DNA of 64,000 nt, taken from Anagrus nilaparvatae. Lineage: Eukaryota; Arthropoda; Insecta; Hymenoptera; Mymaridae. Below, in pieces: positions 11,449 through 24,305 of the stretch. The DNA is taken from contig JAKSXM010000231.1 of NCBI GenBank assembly GCA_022575985.1, positions 9,302,501 to 9,366,500 of the forward strand. The letters are read 5' to 3'. Both the position numbers and the translations under genes were made by a program. The notes beneath the pieces are model-generated. The model was given only the letters and a program-made list of their open reading frames with translations, made no database searches and was not told the origin of the DNA. Position 1 is the stretch's first letter. Each line of letters starts with the position of its first letter.

Positions 11449-11533
11449 GTACGTATTTCGATTTTATCTACTTGGATGGGTAAGACCTTTTTTATATTAG
11501 CTTATCTTGTGATTATACGAGTGACTATAATGG
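11449..11533 (+). CDS. Candidate short hydrophobic coding exon, possibly CncC N-terminus
   Basis: An acceptor-like TTATGATTTCAG precedes and a strong donor (ATGG then GTAAGT) follows an 85-base segment that is open in one frame. From the ATG at 11476 it encodes MGKTFFILAYLVIIRVTIM and leaves one base over (phase 1). A short hydrophobic N-terminal stretch is what long CNC factors (Nrf1, insect CncC) carry as the NHB1 membrane or signal-anchor segment, and this candidate lies upstream of the certain cnc exons on the same strand. However, the phase does not fit directly to the exon at 30459 (phase 0), so at least one more exon would be needed. A second donor-like ATGG/GTAAG at 11479 could be used instead. 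The peptide is too short to prove homology. A chance open segment is quite possible. Confidence 0.25.
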
Positions 11534-13620
11534 GTAAGTTTTTATCCAAATTTTAATAGGAATTTCTTATACTTTCGATAAAATTAAAAAACTCAGGTCT
11601 TTAAACTTTAAAAGATAAAATGTAAAATTTAATTGTTTACTAAGACATTTGTTTTGCAATTATTGATAAAAAAATACTGGTTTAGTTCGTGCTAAAAAAA
11701 TTATTTTGTTTAAAGTTTAAAAAAATTTATTTTTCCTTTATAGAAAAACAATTGTTATTGATAACTGTTTGAAAATTTACGCGAATTCAAATTATTGTTG
11801 CAATAATTAATTATTCAATTGAAAAATGTATGATGAAATATAGTTGAAATATTCTAGAAAGATTCTTTAAATTATTCAAAAGGTTCCTACCTTATCTTCG
11901 CGTAGTTGGCCGATAATGTAGTGACGATTTAGTTTCTATGTCTCATTGGTCGGTAAATATATATTTTACTTTTATAGGTTTACGAGAGGTGTCGCAAATG
12001 TTGATTTTTTCAAATATATCTAATATTTTAGTTAATTTTGAAAAAAGTTAAAAAATAATTTAACTGAATAACAAACGACTACATTTCAATTTTGAGAAGT
12101 TATTGCCTTTAGTAGAGAAAAAAAATCCTGAAATTGATAAAATTTCCTAAGATCTATTATACTGATTTTCCTCTGTCCTTGATTAGGGTCCACTTATTCC
12201 TCGCATATTTATCTCGCTGTAAATGTTGTAAGACTCATTAGGCCATTTTTCCCTTGTGCAGAGCATTAAAACGCTGCCTTTTCTTGTAGCTTTTTCAATG
12301 TTGGCTATGAAGACAGTTTTCTGACTATGGAAGGTAAAATAAATTACACCTAAACAATCAGACAAAAATTCAAATAATGACACTCGATCCATTTTACCGA
12401 TTTCACCCTTATTTTTAAATAATCAGAAAATTCTTTTGTAAATTAAAAAAAAATTGAATTTTTAACCACGTCGAACCACGTTCGCGCCGCATTTTCCTAC
12501 CCATTGAGACTGCTTCACTTCTGTACAAAATTAAATAGATTCCCGGTGATTAATTTCTAAAGAAAGAAGCAACTTTTAAAATTTTATAACCTAACTGTAA
12601 ACTTAAATAATAGGCAAAAAAATCAATCAAAATTGACCATGATAATTTCAGGTTTTATATGAATAATAAAAATATTTTTTTTTCCACTCACTACAGTTAA
12701 TCAGAAAACAAAGCAAAAAAAAAAAAAAAAAAATTTAATATTATTCTTTTTAATTGGCATTTATAAATATATTAAAATCATTAATTTAAATGTGAAAACT
12801 TCCGTATGATCTAAGCTGCCCTTGTGTATTTAAAAATTCCGTGAAAAAAAAATTGACGTAACTCAGTACTTAAAGATGAATTTTTTTTTGCAAGGAAATC
12901 AACCTATTAATGACTAAGACGGGTTGACCCTCGTTATCTCAGTATTACATATGTGTAATATACCCATCTTTTAAATAACAATTAGCCCACGAGTCACGCA
13001 ATATTTTTTCAAATTAAACAAATTTTTTCTATTATTTCTCTATTGAATTTATTATTTTTTTCCAAATAAATAAACTACTGTTTTGGAAATAAAAAAGAAA
13101 ATTTTAGATATAGATAGAAAGTAAAAGCATGGAATTTAATAAAAAAAGTTTAATTACACACGTACAAGATTGTCAAAACTAATTACTAGTAATTGAAAAG
13201 ATAATGACAATCTACGAGCTGTAAGCTGCGTGAACCGAGGCGAAATTACAGTTTTTTTCATATAAGAATGGAATGTTACGATTTCAATGTCATTTTTTTT
13301 TTTCTATTGAACATGCAAAACATAGGTATCAATCTTTTTTAAATAAAAAAAACGTAATCTATTATTTACTGTTATAAATATTTAATTATTGCTATTATCA
13401 TTTTCTTTTTCTTTTTTCATCATTTAATTTTCAAAATTATTTTTTATTAAATTTCATAATTCGAAAAAAATAAATTTGTCTGCGTGAAGTTCAGATTGGA
13501 TTCTAAAGGTAACTTTTATCCTAGAAATGCAGTTTTACCACGACTAAATCAATTTCTATTACAAAATTTTAAGACTCGTGTTATGTAATTTATCAATAGG
13601 TATAGATTTTATTTTATTAT
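11534..13620. other. Intronic or intergenic AT-rich DNA
   Basis: Mostly unique AT-rich sequence. A minus-strand frame of 69 codons at 12183-12392 has slightly less biased composition than its surroundings but no motif that I recognise and no splice context. It is left uncalled. Confidence 0.45.
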
Positions 13621-15028
13621 TACTCCAGTCAAATCGCGGAGGATTGGTCTTAGAGGGTTTTTTGGGTCGCCGATCAAGAATTTTTTATGAATAATTCATA
13701 TTTCACCCTTAAATTAGCACAAAAAAACCCTATAAAAGGGGTGCATTTGCAATTTTTGCACTTTGAACGGGGTTGTTTTTGCTAAGTTAAGGGTGAAATA
13801 TTAATTATTGATCAGGGACCCAAAAAACACGTAAGGATTTAATTTGGTCGCTCAAAGTGCAGAAATTAAAATTACCTCAAATTCTCGATCAGGGACCCAA
13901 TAAATCCTCTTAGCCCAATTCTTGGCTAAATCTAGAAACTCAGTTTGCTAATATATAAAAAAAAACCCTTTTTGGGGGTAGTTTTTTCAAATTTAAGGGT
14001 GTTCCGTAAATATCTCCCGGAAAAGACCCAGATTTTCGTGATTAGCGACCCAAAAAACATATAGTAGAGCAAATCTTGCATTTTGGCCAGTAAAAATACA
14101 CTCTCTAAGTTCTAATTTGTAAAAATACAGCGAAAATTACAAATTAACAAATTGCAGTCTGTAAACCTAATAATTTACAAATCAGAATCAGTAAACTTTA
14201 AAATTACAAACCGGTAACTGAGATTTATAATCTGTAAATATTAAAATTACAAATTTGAATTAGTAAAGTTATAAGTTACAAATCGGCAAGCGCCAGTGTA
14301 CTTTGTAAACCTTAAAACTACAAATTATAATTTGTTATGTTAGAAATTACAAATTTTAGAAGGGAAAAGAGAATTTGTAAATTAAAATTAACAAATTAGG
14401 AATAATACAAAATAAACGCAAAGTAAAATAACCTCCATTTTCTGATCTTGTCTGTTTAAAAAGTTTATTGAATAAAGTTTTACAAAAGATTTGGAAATCA
14501 CTTATACCTAGTGTGCATAAGCAAGTGAAAAATAAATTGCAATTACCATTGTTTTGATTATTTGAATTTTTAAAAAGCTGATTATCCATAACAAAAAATA
14601 TATTTTAATAAACTAAATTAATAAATCTAAATTAAAATAAATAAACGGACAAGATCTGAAAATGGAGGTTATTTGACTTTGCGTTTATTTTGTATTATTT
14701 CTAATTTGTTAATTTTAATTTACAAATTCTCTTTTCCCGTCTAAAATTTGTAATTTCTAACATAACAAATTATAATTTGTAGTTTTAAGGTTTACAAAGT
14801 ACACTGGCGCTTACCGATTTGTAACTTATAACTTTACTAATTCAAATTTGTAATTTTAATATTTACAGATTATAAATCTCAGTTACCGGTTTGTAATTTT
14901 AAAGTTTACTGATTCTGATTTGTAAATTATTAGGTTTACAGACTGCAATTTGTTAATTTGTAATTTTCGCTGTATTTTTACAAATTAGAACTTAGAGAGC
15001 ACCCCTCATCCGCGATTTGACTGGAGTA
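13621..15028. mobile_element. 1.4-kb palindromic DNA transposon remnant, TA-flanked
   Basis: The ends are exact inverted copies: TACTCCAGTCAAATCGCGGA at the left and TCCGCGATTTGACTGGAGTA at the right. The first and last two bases (TA) could be the target duplication, as in Tc1/mariner-type insertions. Inside, 14101-14457 and 14644-15000 form a second, much longer inverted pair (357 bases each, few mismatches) around a 186-base spacer. The left flank (13621-14100) also holds a smaller inverted pair around GGGTGAAATAT / ATATTTCACCC (13660-13850). No transposase frame exists. The asymmetric position of the long arms suggests nested insertions or a rearranged element. Confidence 0.75.
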
Positions 15029-18000
15029 TATCACCAAAAATCAGTTTCTAGCTTATATTCCTTTATGGATATCACTGGATTATGTCACTTCCAAAGGGAA
15101 CGATTTTTAACATGGGGTATATTTATAGGTTGGGGTATTTGGTGAATCTTGAAATCAAGAGGATGGCTCAAATGGGATTGAATAATTTTTATTTAAAGCT
15201 TAGAGACTTAACATCTCATTAAGGTAATAATTATGTTCTGAATGACAAAGTTAGTTAATTGTAATGTTATTGCATAAAATTTATGTATTAATTTTAGGAA
15301 TCAAGTTTTATAATAATACTACCATGTGTTTTTGAACATAAAATTTGGAAATAAAGTTTTTCATATAAAAACTATTTACCCAAAAACCTAAGTGTTTGAA
15401 CAAAATTTTTCATTTGCAACCTGATTTGCAAGCTAGTTTATGATTAGAAGTTATTAGATCCATTTTTATCGCAGCAGTTATTTGGAAGCGGATTTTAACT
15501 TTATCTAGGCTGTGGAATATATTTTAACAATATTGCTTTAGCATTATAATTTAACACCACCGACCTTCCATTTCAAACTTTTCAACGCCGTAAACCCAAA
15601 ACAGTAAAATTTCATATTGAGTGCATACTAGAATTCTAAACCAAATCTTAACCAAAATAAAATGAAAATACCTAAAAGGTTCGGTAATTTTAGGATGCAA
15701 CTGGCCAGGGAATTAAATTTAATTCTACATAGTTTTAGATGAATTTAATGTGATGAAAAAATACCCTCGATATCCAACGTTTATTTTAATGGACCTTTTG
15801 GGTTTAAAATCACGGGGCTCAATAAAATAAAATATATAAATTTTTTAAAAGTTTCAAGTTTCCGAAAATTTTTTACTCGCCCCTTTTCGTTTATTTGTTT
15901 GCAAACTATGATGAATGAAAATCTGAGTCTCAATTTCAAGATTTTTATAAAAAATCAATACCTGTCACTATGTTTGTAGAATTATGTCTAAAAAAGAACT
16001 AAATGAAATCAAACGTGTAAAAAAATTTTTGAAACTTGGAACTTTAAGAAAATTTTTGAGACCTCAATAACCCGTTTTTATAAAAAATTTCGATTTTAGC
16101 AGTAATTTAAAAGTTTGTCATTTTCGGCCAAAAATGAGCAATTGGTTTATTGACTATAATGATAAGACAGTTACTGATAAAAAAATGCTGTTAACAGATA
16201 TGAAATTTGATACTTAATTAACTTGCGAGGTTACGACTTTCTAATGAAAATTACCAAAAAATCCTATTTTATATTATTGAAACCTGCGTTTCTAAGCCCA
16301 GAAGGTCCATTGAAATAAGCGGAGGGGATGAGGGATGTTTTTTCAAGATATTCAAGTTATCTTAGAGTCTTTATCAAAACTTTGTAGATTGTAATTTGGT
16401 TCTCTCGTCAGTCTTAATTATACCGAGCCTTTTATTTCCATTTTGTCTTTGTCAAGATTAGGTTAAGAATTCTACTAAATGTATTAAACATGAATTTTAC
16501 TTATTACTACTTAAAAAAATGCCTAAAATGTAAAAGAAATACTTATTAAATGTTGTAATCATGCACAGTAAACATTGTTTAATAATAAGCTTATTTAAAA
16601 AAAAAATGGTTTTTCTAATCAGAGTTTTGTATAACATTAAGGAAAAACTAAGAGGAAAACAAGTTTTTCGAAAAAATATCCAGTTTTCATCCGGTTATTA
16701 TTAATCTATTTTTGTTAATTATCACGCACGAATGCGCATTATTATATATTAGTTAATAAAATGAAAAAAATAAAAGAAATTGAAGCTATTTATATCAGAC
16801 ATGCGTCAAATCTAAAATTATTTTTTATATTTTTTATATTAAAATCTTATCGCAATTAATTTAATCTTGATTACGTAATGTTTGCATTCTTATAATTATT
16901 AGATTTGAAACAGTAATAAACAGAAAACTGCTATAAACAAGACGTTTTAATTAAATTTTTTATTTTAATTTCATTCTAATAGGTTTAGTTTCATTAGTTT
17001 TAAAGCTCTCAGTAATCTAATAGAGCCTGAACGAGAAAGTTTTTTTTCAAAGTCTTCAAAAGTTTAATTTTTTATAAAAATAAAAATGTAATTCAGTGCA
17101 AATTTTGACTTGTTTAATTTGTGTCTTAACTGATTGTTAAATACATTTAAAATGCTTGTAACTGAGCTCGTGAGTACATGTTTTTCTGAATGACTTTACC
17201 AATATGTTGTTAAAATGCATTAGAATTTCGGCTTGGTAGTAGTACCAAAGAAATCTCTGGTAATACGCGGTCGAGAAAATAATTTCTCGCGCAAAAAATG
17301 AATAAATGAGAAGTAATAAATAGGAAGAAAAAAGCATCATACTTTTGTAACTAATTTACTTATTTTTGAATTTCTGTGTATTTGCGTTAATCGATATACG
17401 CAAAAAACTTATTTTTTTCTTCTATTTTCAAAATATGTAGGAAATAAGGCTGTTTGGAAAATTTCCGAGACCTCTGAAACTTTTCTGGATTTGTAAGTTT
17501 CGGACTGCAAATTTATTAAAAAATGGGTTATGGTTATTTATTTGTTTTTTTTTAAATACTTTAAATATTTTTAAACTTTTTTATTGAAAATTACAATTTC
17601 ACAATAATTTAGAAAAAATCTTTAGATTTCGTTTATCTTTTAGGTAAAAATGAAATTTATTTGATCAAAACTTTGGCTTACTGAAAGAGACCCTTTTTTA
17701 TAGCCTCCGTATTCGAGCAAAGAATTGCGAGGCTAATAAATTAATGAAATTAAACTTTTTTGAAAATTAAAAATAGTATATTTTATTTGTCTTAATTAAG
17801 GCGGCTCTTGCGTCATAATAATAATAATCCCCGATCCCGTCCAGAATTCAATTTTTAACTTTAAACATTCAAAATATTAATAACAAACTTTTTAAAACTT
17901 GTAGATTATTATTTAAAAAAAAAAATTTTTTTACAAAATTAAACCGGGTTAATTCGCGAAAATCTGGACACAGCAAGATTTAATCTGAAGCTAGAGATTT

Positions 18001-18700
18001 TCTAATTTAAAACGTCACCGGTTTTATTCATACACCCTTTTCGTCTTAAAAATGTGGATTAAAAATTACTCTGCATTTCTTTGAAACTTTAACCTCGATT
18101 TTGTGTAAAATTTTGGTGGCTTGAGGCTAAAAATTTGATACTATCGTTTATTGTGAATCTTAACCTATACAAGAATATTTAAGTCTTATAGCTGCATCGA
18201 TCTTGATATCACTTTATCAAATATATATCGATATCAAATTTTCTTTCTCACCAAAGATAAGATACAGTAAAAATTAATTATTCAATTAAAAATGCGTTTT
18301 AGTTAAAATAATACACGGTTATAATTTTCTTAATTTTTAGGGTAGTTTTCATCCCTGATTTAGGGTAATATATCTAATTAATTATAAATAATAAAACAGG
18401 CTTTTTTGCATTTATTTTAAGCTCAGGATTCTTTTTACTTAAATACTTAAATACTGGCTAAATTTATTATTAGTTTAACCCATTGACACCTAACCGACCA
18501 TTCTTGGACATATAAATATATCGGAATTAAACTTATATTAGGCAGGATATTAGGGGTTGATGTCGCATTTTCTGGAGGTTTTTGGTAAGAGCTGAATTTA
18601 GAAATAGAAAGAGCGACAGAAAGTACCAACTATAGGGGACATTTAAACTCGAAATATTCATTTTTTTACATCGAAATTCGTATGTCCAAGAAGGCGTCAG
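15029..18700. other. AT-rich DNA, no gene recognised
   Basis: Unique AT-rich sequence with short frames only (for example 17137-17340 minus and 18447-18629 minus). None carries a recognisable domain or splice context. Confidence 0.5.
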
Positions 18701-18717
18701 AATTTTTACTTTTTAAA

Positions 18718-18837
18718 TACAACTCTTTTAATATATATATAGTAAATTAAAACACATGGCGAGAAAAATAAAGAATGGCCCAAATCGCACGTAAATTGCG
18801 ATTTGGGGCATTCTTTTTTTATTCCCAAGAGTTGTAT
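18718..18837. mobile_element. Short hairpin element
   Basis: ATACAACTCTT at 18718 is mirrored by AAGAGTTGTAT ending at 18837. Between them, AAGAATGGCCCAAATCGC (18770-18788) and GCGATTTGGGGCATTCTT (18798-18814) form a strong stem with a loop of about 10 bases. A diverged echo of the stem (AAAGAATGGTCTAAATTTTCC... and CTTAGGGCATTATTTTT) lies at about 33790-33840, which suggests a dispersed small element rather than a unique RNA gene. Confidence 0.55.
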
Positions 18838-20459
18838 ATTATACCTGATATTATACCAACTGCCACTGACGGAGAAAATAACTTTTTCAATATTTCACTC
18901 CTGTATACTGAATAATAATATAATAATTAAAATAAATACTCGAGTAAATAAATAAAATTTGTCTTTTCGCGATAAAATATGAGATATTATAAGACATTTA
19001 AAAAATGTTCAAAAAATGTAACATTTTTTTTTAAAAGTTTTATCTTACGTAAAAAATTAAAAACGAAAAAGTTGTTTAAATATAATTAAAAAATTTTTTT
19101 CTCTTAAATTTTCAAGCATACTTATTTAGTAGGATAAAATGTTCGTTTAAATTGATATGCAACTTTCGAAAGTAAATACCCTCATCTTTATGCAAGTGTC
19201 CCTTCAATAATTTTCATGACTCATGATATAACTTGGCAAACTAAGGTAATCAAACATTCGTTAACACGGTGGTCTAAAACATCAACTAATTCATTTCTCT
19301 TTTTCACAAATATTTTTCAATCAAATATCCAAATTTTTGATGTTTATGCAAATTCTAAGAATGGGAGCAGACTGAAAAGGTCTGAAAAGGAACAATAGGA
19401 AGAGGACAATAATATTGATTTTAATACTCTCGAGACTTTATCTCTGCAACAAGTAAACAGAGTAAACTTTTGGCCATCCCTTGAAATATTTTGATGGTAG
19501 GTTTGATCGATCTGAGTTTCGATTTCTCTCTTGGGATACGAGTATCTTTGCTTTTATTTACTGCAATAAAATGTCTTTTGTGAAATAAAAAATATTTTTA
19601 TTATTCGCTTGACTTTTATTAATAAAAAATCCTTTAACTTTTTAATACACGTACGCGCACATCTGCAGTTTTATTATGTAAATCAAGTGATTGTTGTGTT
19701 TTGATTGAGAGCCATTCAACTTTTCAATATCCTTTAAATATTTTTTAACAAATACCTTTTTGTTGTGCAAAAAAATAAAAAAAATATATAAAATTATTTA
19801 TTTTATTTATATATTAATAACAATGGTGACAGATCAAGTGTCTTCCTTTTTCACTTGATTTTTATTTATCTTGGCGAAAATTCAAACTTACTTTGTCGAT
19901 TCCTGGATTTATCTAGCTCCATAAGAAATTCGCTAGTCTTTTGCATCCTCTAACCCGAGCTCTAAGCTCAACAAATGAAATCTTGGTGCTGTAAGCGATC
20001 GGAACAAAAGTGGAAAGATGACTCTAATAACTTGTACCCCAAAATTTCAAGTCTATCCAAAGGTAAATTTTAAAAATAGCATATTAAACTGTTCTGTTAA
20101 TCGTCGTAAAAAATAAATTCAAATAAAAAAGTAATTAATCCGCGTATCGAAAATAAATTATAAAAAAAGGTTGTATTATTTCTGAGCACATGCTGGTTAT
20201 AGGTACCGATTTAAAATATTTTCTTCGATATTAACCCTCGATCAAAGAAAAAAGGAAGAAAAGGAAGAATAAAATGATGTTGATAAATGATCGAATTAAG
20301 TCTGTGCTCTGATTGGTTTCTCAATGTTACATTAAACTTTTTTTCAACAAAACAAATTCCGAATATTTACATAAAATTAATGATTCTTGAGAAGAAAAAA
20401 TTTTTATTCGAGGTGCCTTATTTTTGTTGAAAAAATATAAAAATTCCAAGAACAGTGAG
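18838..20459. other. AT-rich DNA, no gene recognised
   Basis: Unique AT-rich sequence. A 60-codon frame at 19216-19398 has no motif or splice context. Nothing else can be supported. Confidence 0.45.
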
Positions 20460-20830
20460 GATCAAAATTGTACAAACGTCCCCTAGGATCCGATTCCTCG
20501 TTTCTTTTCTCATTTTATTCATCCTATCCGGTCCGATCAGAATCATTAATCAAATTTCCCCACCAATTTAGCTTTCTTTCTCTTTCTCCTCTCCATAACA
20601 TAGTTTTGACGTCCCCACTTGGATTTCTTTATTTTGCCCACCCCCTACTAAAATTCCGCCATTACTGTAGATTGGCAGGCTGGCCTCTTTTATACGCAAA
20701 AACCACCAATGCAGACGATATAAATAATTTTTTTTCTTTTTTTTTTTACATCGTATCTTGCTAACGCACTAATTAAAACCAGGAAATTAATGCCCTCGGT
20801 TTTTTCAAGCTCTATACTCGCTGCAGGATG
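20460..20830 (+). promoter_or_regulatory. C-rich, less AT-biased segment with TATAAATA; possible regulatory region
   Basis: This segment is pyrimidine-rich and clearly less AT-biased than its flanks (runs such as TTTGCCCACCCCCTACT, AGGCTGGCCTC). It contains TATAAATA at 20719-20726. The 98-codon frame at 20468-20764 has Ser/Phe/Leu composition of pyrimidine-rich DNA and no recognisable domain, so I treat it as a by-product. Base composition that resists the AT drift can mark conserved non-coding or promoter DNA, but this is inference only. Confidence 0.25.
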
Positions 20831-22679
20831 CATGACAGGCGGCTTATATTATGCTTTACATTTTTTTTTTAAATACCCTGGCTATAAACATAACCTATAA
20901 CTCTCGCGCGTAATCAAAAACAAAGAAAAAACACTGTTTCTTTTCTTTTTTTTTTTTTAATTAATGAGTATATTCTACGCAAGAATTGTATTTTGAGTAC
21001 CGCTTTCTTCTTCCATTGTTTCTGCAGGAGTTATAATATTACGTATATTATCATTCCATTATTCGCACGTATGATTTAAAATAAAAAACAGTTTTGCACA
21101 CAACTTTCACAATGCATTTTGATTTTATATTTTTTTATTTTTTACATTCTTATCTATTTTCTTGTCAATTTTTTTGCGCTTGCGTAGGTACCGGTGTGAG
21201 CTCAGTGCATGGGAAGAAATTGGTACACTTGCTAAATTTAGGTTCCTGAATATACTTATGTAAATAATTTGGACAAAAGTTTGAAACAATACTTCGAGTT
21301 ATAGAAATATTAGAAAAGTAACAGAATTTCGGATACGAGCTTCGTAAAAAAAATTTTAAGAAACTTGATATTCGGATTCCTAGGGAGATTTTACTATTAT
21401 TTGACCCTTCTTTAGGCAAAGTCTAAAAAATTTCTGAAATGCTGTACAAAAAAAAAGAAACCTCGAAGAAACAATAAATTTTGATAATAATTTCTTCAGT
21501 CATTTTCTTTTTTAATATTTTAAAAAAAAGAGAAAATTTGAATAAAATTTCTGAATGATTTCGGAAATTAAGACGAAAGGGAGTCCTGGCTTTTGAATCT
21601 GTATTGCTTGTATATTAAGTTTTTACTCGACTGCAGGTAGTTATAATTTGAATTTTTTTCAAGAAACATTAAATCAGAACTTTTCTTCTTTTGTCCAACA
21701 TTAAATTTGAAAAAACGAAGCTCGTATTTTCTTTTACAATTTCATTTATGCTTGTAATAACTCGATAATAATTTAAACGAAATGTCCTGTCGTTGATGAA
21801 ATAAACAAAAAAATTAATTAATTTTCATTAAGTTTAAAAAAAATTATTTTATTAGAAGAAGCGTGACCAAAAATAAAAAATATAATTTTGACTATAAAGC
21901 CATTGTCTATTGTAGAAAAGTAAACATCGAAGAAAGTATTTAAAAAAGAGGGTTAACAAAGGGATAAAAATAAAGAAATGGTGAAAAATCATTAATAAAG
22001 CGTAAAACTCAACATAAACAAACGTGATCAATGTGTTTAGAAAAATATTATTACTTTAAACAATTGTCAGTCGTTAATCGTCAGGTGGAAGAATTTTCAA
22101 ACAAAAGTCACAAAACCATAACCAATCGCAAGTAATCCTAACAAGTTAAGGTGTCTTTTGTTATTCTCGTTATCTTCTGAACGTTGAAAAGTCCGTGTAA
22201 CCAAAAATCCACAAAACAATTTTAAAGAAAGAATTAATTTTTTGCGGTAAACCGCGTTTTTTTAAATTTATGAACCATTCTTAATTCCCAAAAGAATATT
22301 CAGATTCTTTTTTCTTTCTCAAATCTATTAACCGATGACTAGTATTTATTCGGCAAAGTCATTGGCTGCAGGAAACCTTATAGGATTACGCGTCTTACGT
22401 ATGCTTTTGTTTCTCATTTGTTTATGTTTTAAAAAAAAAACTTTTTTCATTAATTTGGCCTTTGAAAGATCATTTTTATTTTATCATAACAATCAAAAAT
22501 TTTTAAAATCTTACCTTAATAGTAAATGTTAATTATTTTTCTCCAGTGATAAGATGAAGCTTTTTATAACATCCAGAAGAGTACTACTGCTTAAACACAA
22601 ACACTAAGCCATTTTTAACGAACTTTTAACGAGATATTTATTCAAGATCGATAGCATCGAAAAACTAAAAATTTTCAAG
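20831..22679. other. AT-rich DNA, no gene recognised
   Basis: Unique sequence; frames at 21165-21419 (minus) and 22335-22532 (plus) lack motifs. It ends at the palindromic element that begins near 22680. Confidence 0.45.
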
Positions 22680-24015
22680 TACGCCAGCAGAAGACGCTAA
22701 CGCAAAGTATCGAAAGTATTAAAAATTGAGAAAAATGCCTTTTAAATAGTTCTGGGCAGTTTATGAGGTCATTAAATTCCACTATGATATTAGAAAAATG
22801 AAAATCCAAAATGGCTACTGAGAAAATCAAAAAATTCAGATATTTTTTTATTTTACCGTTATTTTACAAAACAATAATTTAAGTACTACTTAAAAAAAAA
22901 AAATTTTTCTAACTCAAGGCTCCTTTCAATCAATAAAATAAAATTTTCGTATAAAAAAGGTGGAAGTAAAAAATGGCCGTCGGAAAATTTTATAAAAGCG
23001 TTGTTGAAACAAAATATCAGTAGAGACATAAATTCACCTATACTTTGTGATTAAAAATGATCGAAAAATGATATTTCCAAACTCTGGAGATTACTTGCTC
23101 CAAATTGCTCCAAAGATGTTTTCTAATGACATACACGCTTTCGGTTAAAATCAAAAATGGCTGAAACCACACTCTGCATAACCGGAATCGATTTTTACCC
23201 CATAAAATACTATTTCAAGAAACACTACTTTAAACCAAAATAGGTTTTGGAGGTGGAGCGCTTTAAGGAGCCAAGAAACTAACCGCTAAAAGTTTTAAAA
23301 TTGTTTTTGAAAGAACACGTATTTTCCAGTTTCCATGAACATTACCAAGCTCTAGGGATCGCTCCACGTCTAAAACCGATTTATACCATCAGGTTAAGCT
23401 TGAAATATTAAATTTCTGTGGGTCAGAACCGAAACTGATTATGCTGGACGTGGACAAACAACACCTTAAGGTGCTTTCTAACTAAGTACATTTTTTCGAT
23501 AAAAATAACACCCTGCATTACCGAATTGGGTTTCCACTCAACAAAATACCATTTCAAAAAGCACTACTGCCAAAACAGGTTTTGGCGATGGAGTGGTTCA
23601 TGGAGCCAAGCAATTAGCCGCGTTTTTTCGAAAAAATGACAAACACACGAGCGGCTAATTGCTTGACTCCTTGACTCCATGAACCACTCCACCGCCAAAG
23701 CCTACTTTTGCTTCTCGTTTTGCTTAAAGCAGTATTTCTTGAAATGGTATTTTATGGAGCAGAAACCGATTCCGGTTATGCCAGGGTGTGATATCAGCTT
23801 TTTTGATTTTAACCGAAAGCGTGTATGTTATTGGAAAACATCTTTGGAGCTGTTTGTACATGTCCAGCATAACCGGTTTTTGATCTGGCCCTCAGAAAAT
23901 AAATATTCCAAGGTTATATCCTGAAACTTTAAATCGATTTCAGACCTGGAGCGATCTCTAGAGCTTGGTATTGTTCATGGAAACTGAAAAAACTGTGCCT
24001 TCTGCTGGCGTACTT
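22680..24015. mobile_element. 1.3-kb decayed foldback / long inverted-repeat element
   Basis: The outer ends TACGCCAGCAGAAG (22680) and CTTCTGCTGGCGTA (to about 24012) are inverted. Further inverted pairs lie inside: CATACACGCTTTCGGTTAAAATCAAAAA near 23130 against the same string reversed near 23800; CCATGAACATTACCAAGCTCTAGGGATCGCTCC near 23332 against its mirror near 23945; and, at the centre, GGAGTGGTTCATGGAGCCAAGCAATTAGCCGCG (about 23590) against its mirror (23649-23697). The block ATAACCGGAATCGATTTTTACC...GGTTTTGGAGGTGGAGCG (about 23178-23260) also recurs diverged at 23515-23600, so the left arm contains an internal duplication. The open frame 23679-23924 is a translation of the right arm, not a gene. 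Confidence 0.7.
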
Positions 24016-24172
24016 CTGCTGATTTCACGCAAATAAATTTTCTTGCACCACAAGTTTCCAATAAATCCGTCTAGGGTGCGTGAATTCAAAATTTATGGTA
24101 TACGTGACTTACAGCACATAAAAATATATAATTAAATATATTTTTAAATTACACCTGATAATATTTTGTTTA

Positions 24173-24305
24173 GGCTGATTCCAGACGGAGCGCTTTAAAC
24201 ACAAAGTTATCTCAAACCTGTGTTTAAACTACATTGCGTAGTATGTAATATAACTACAGATTTAAAGCTAACTTTGTGTTTAAAGCGCTCCGTGTGGAAG
24301 CAGCC
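24173..24305. mobile_element. PIF/Harbinger-like MITE with TTA target duplication
   Basis: The element begins GGCTGATTCCAGACGGAGCG and ends with the near mirror CGCTCCGTGTGGAAGCAGCC. Arms of about 40 bases share AGCGCTTTAAACACAAAGTTA. TTA directly precedes and directly follows it. A TTA/TAA duplication is the signature of PIF/Harbinger transposition, so I assign that superfamily by inference. At 133 bases it is non-autonomous. Confidence 0.75.

Noticed and set aside
12183..12392. 69-codon minus-strand frame with less biased composition
   Set aside because: No recognised family, no splice sites in context and no neighbouring coding segment.
20468..20764. 98-codon plus-strand open frame
   Set aside because: Pyrimidine-rich DNA gives a Ser/Phe/Leu/Pro peptide without motif. 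Kept only as a compositional island.
23679..23924. 81-codon frame
   Set aside because: It is the right arm of the palindromic element at 22680-24015; no domain is recognisable.
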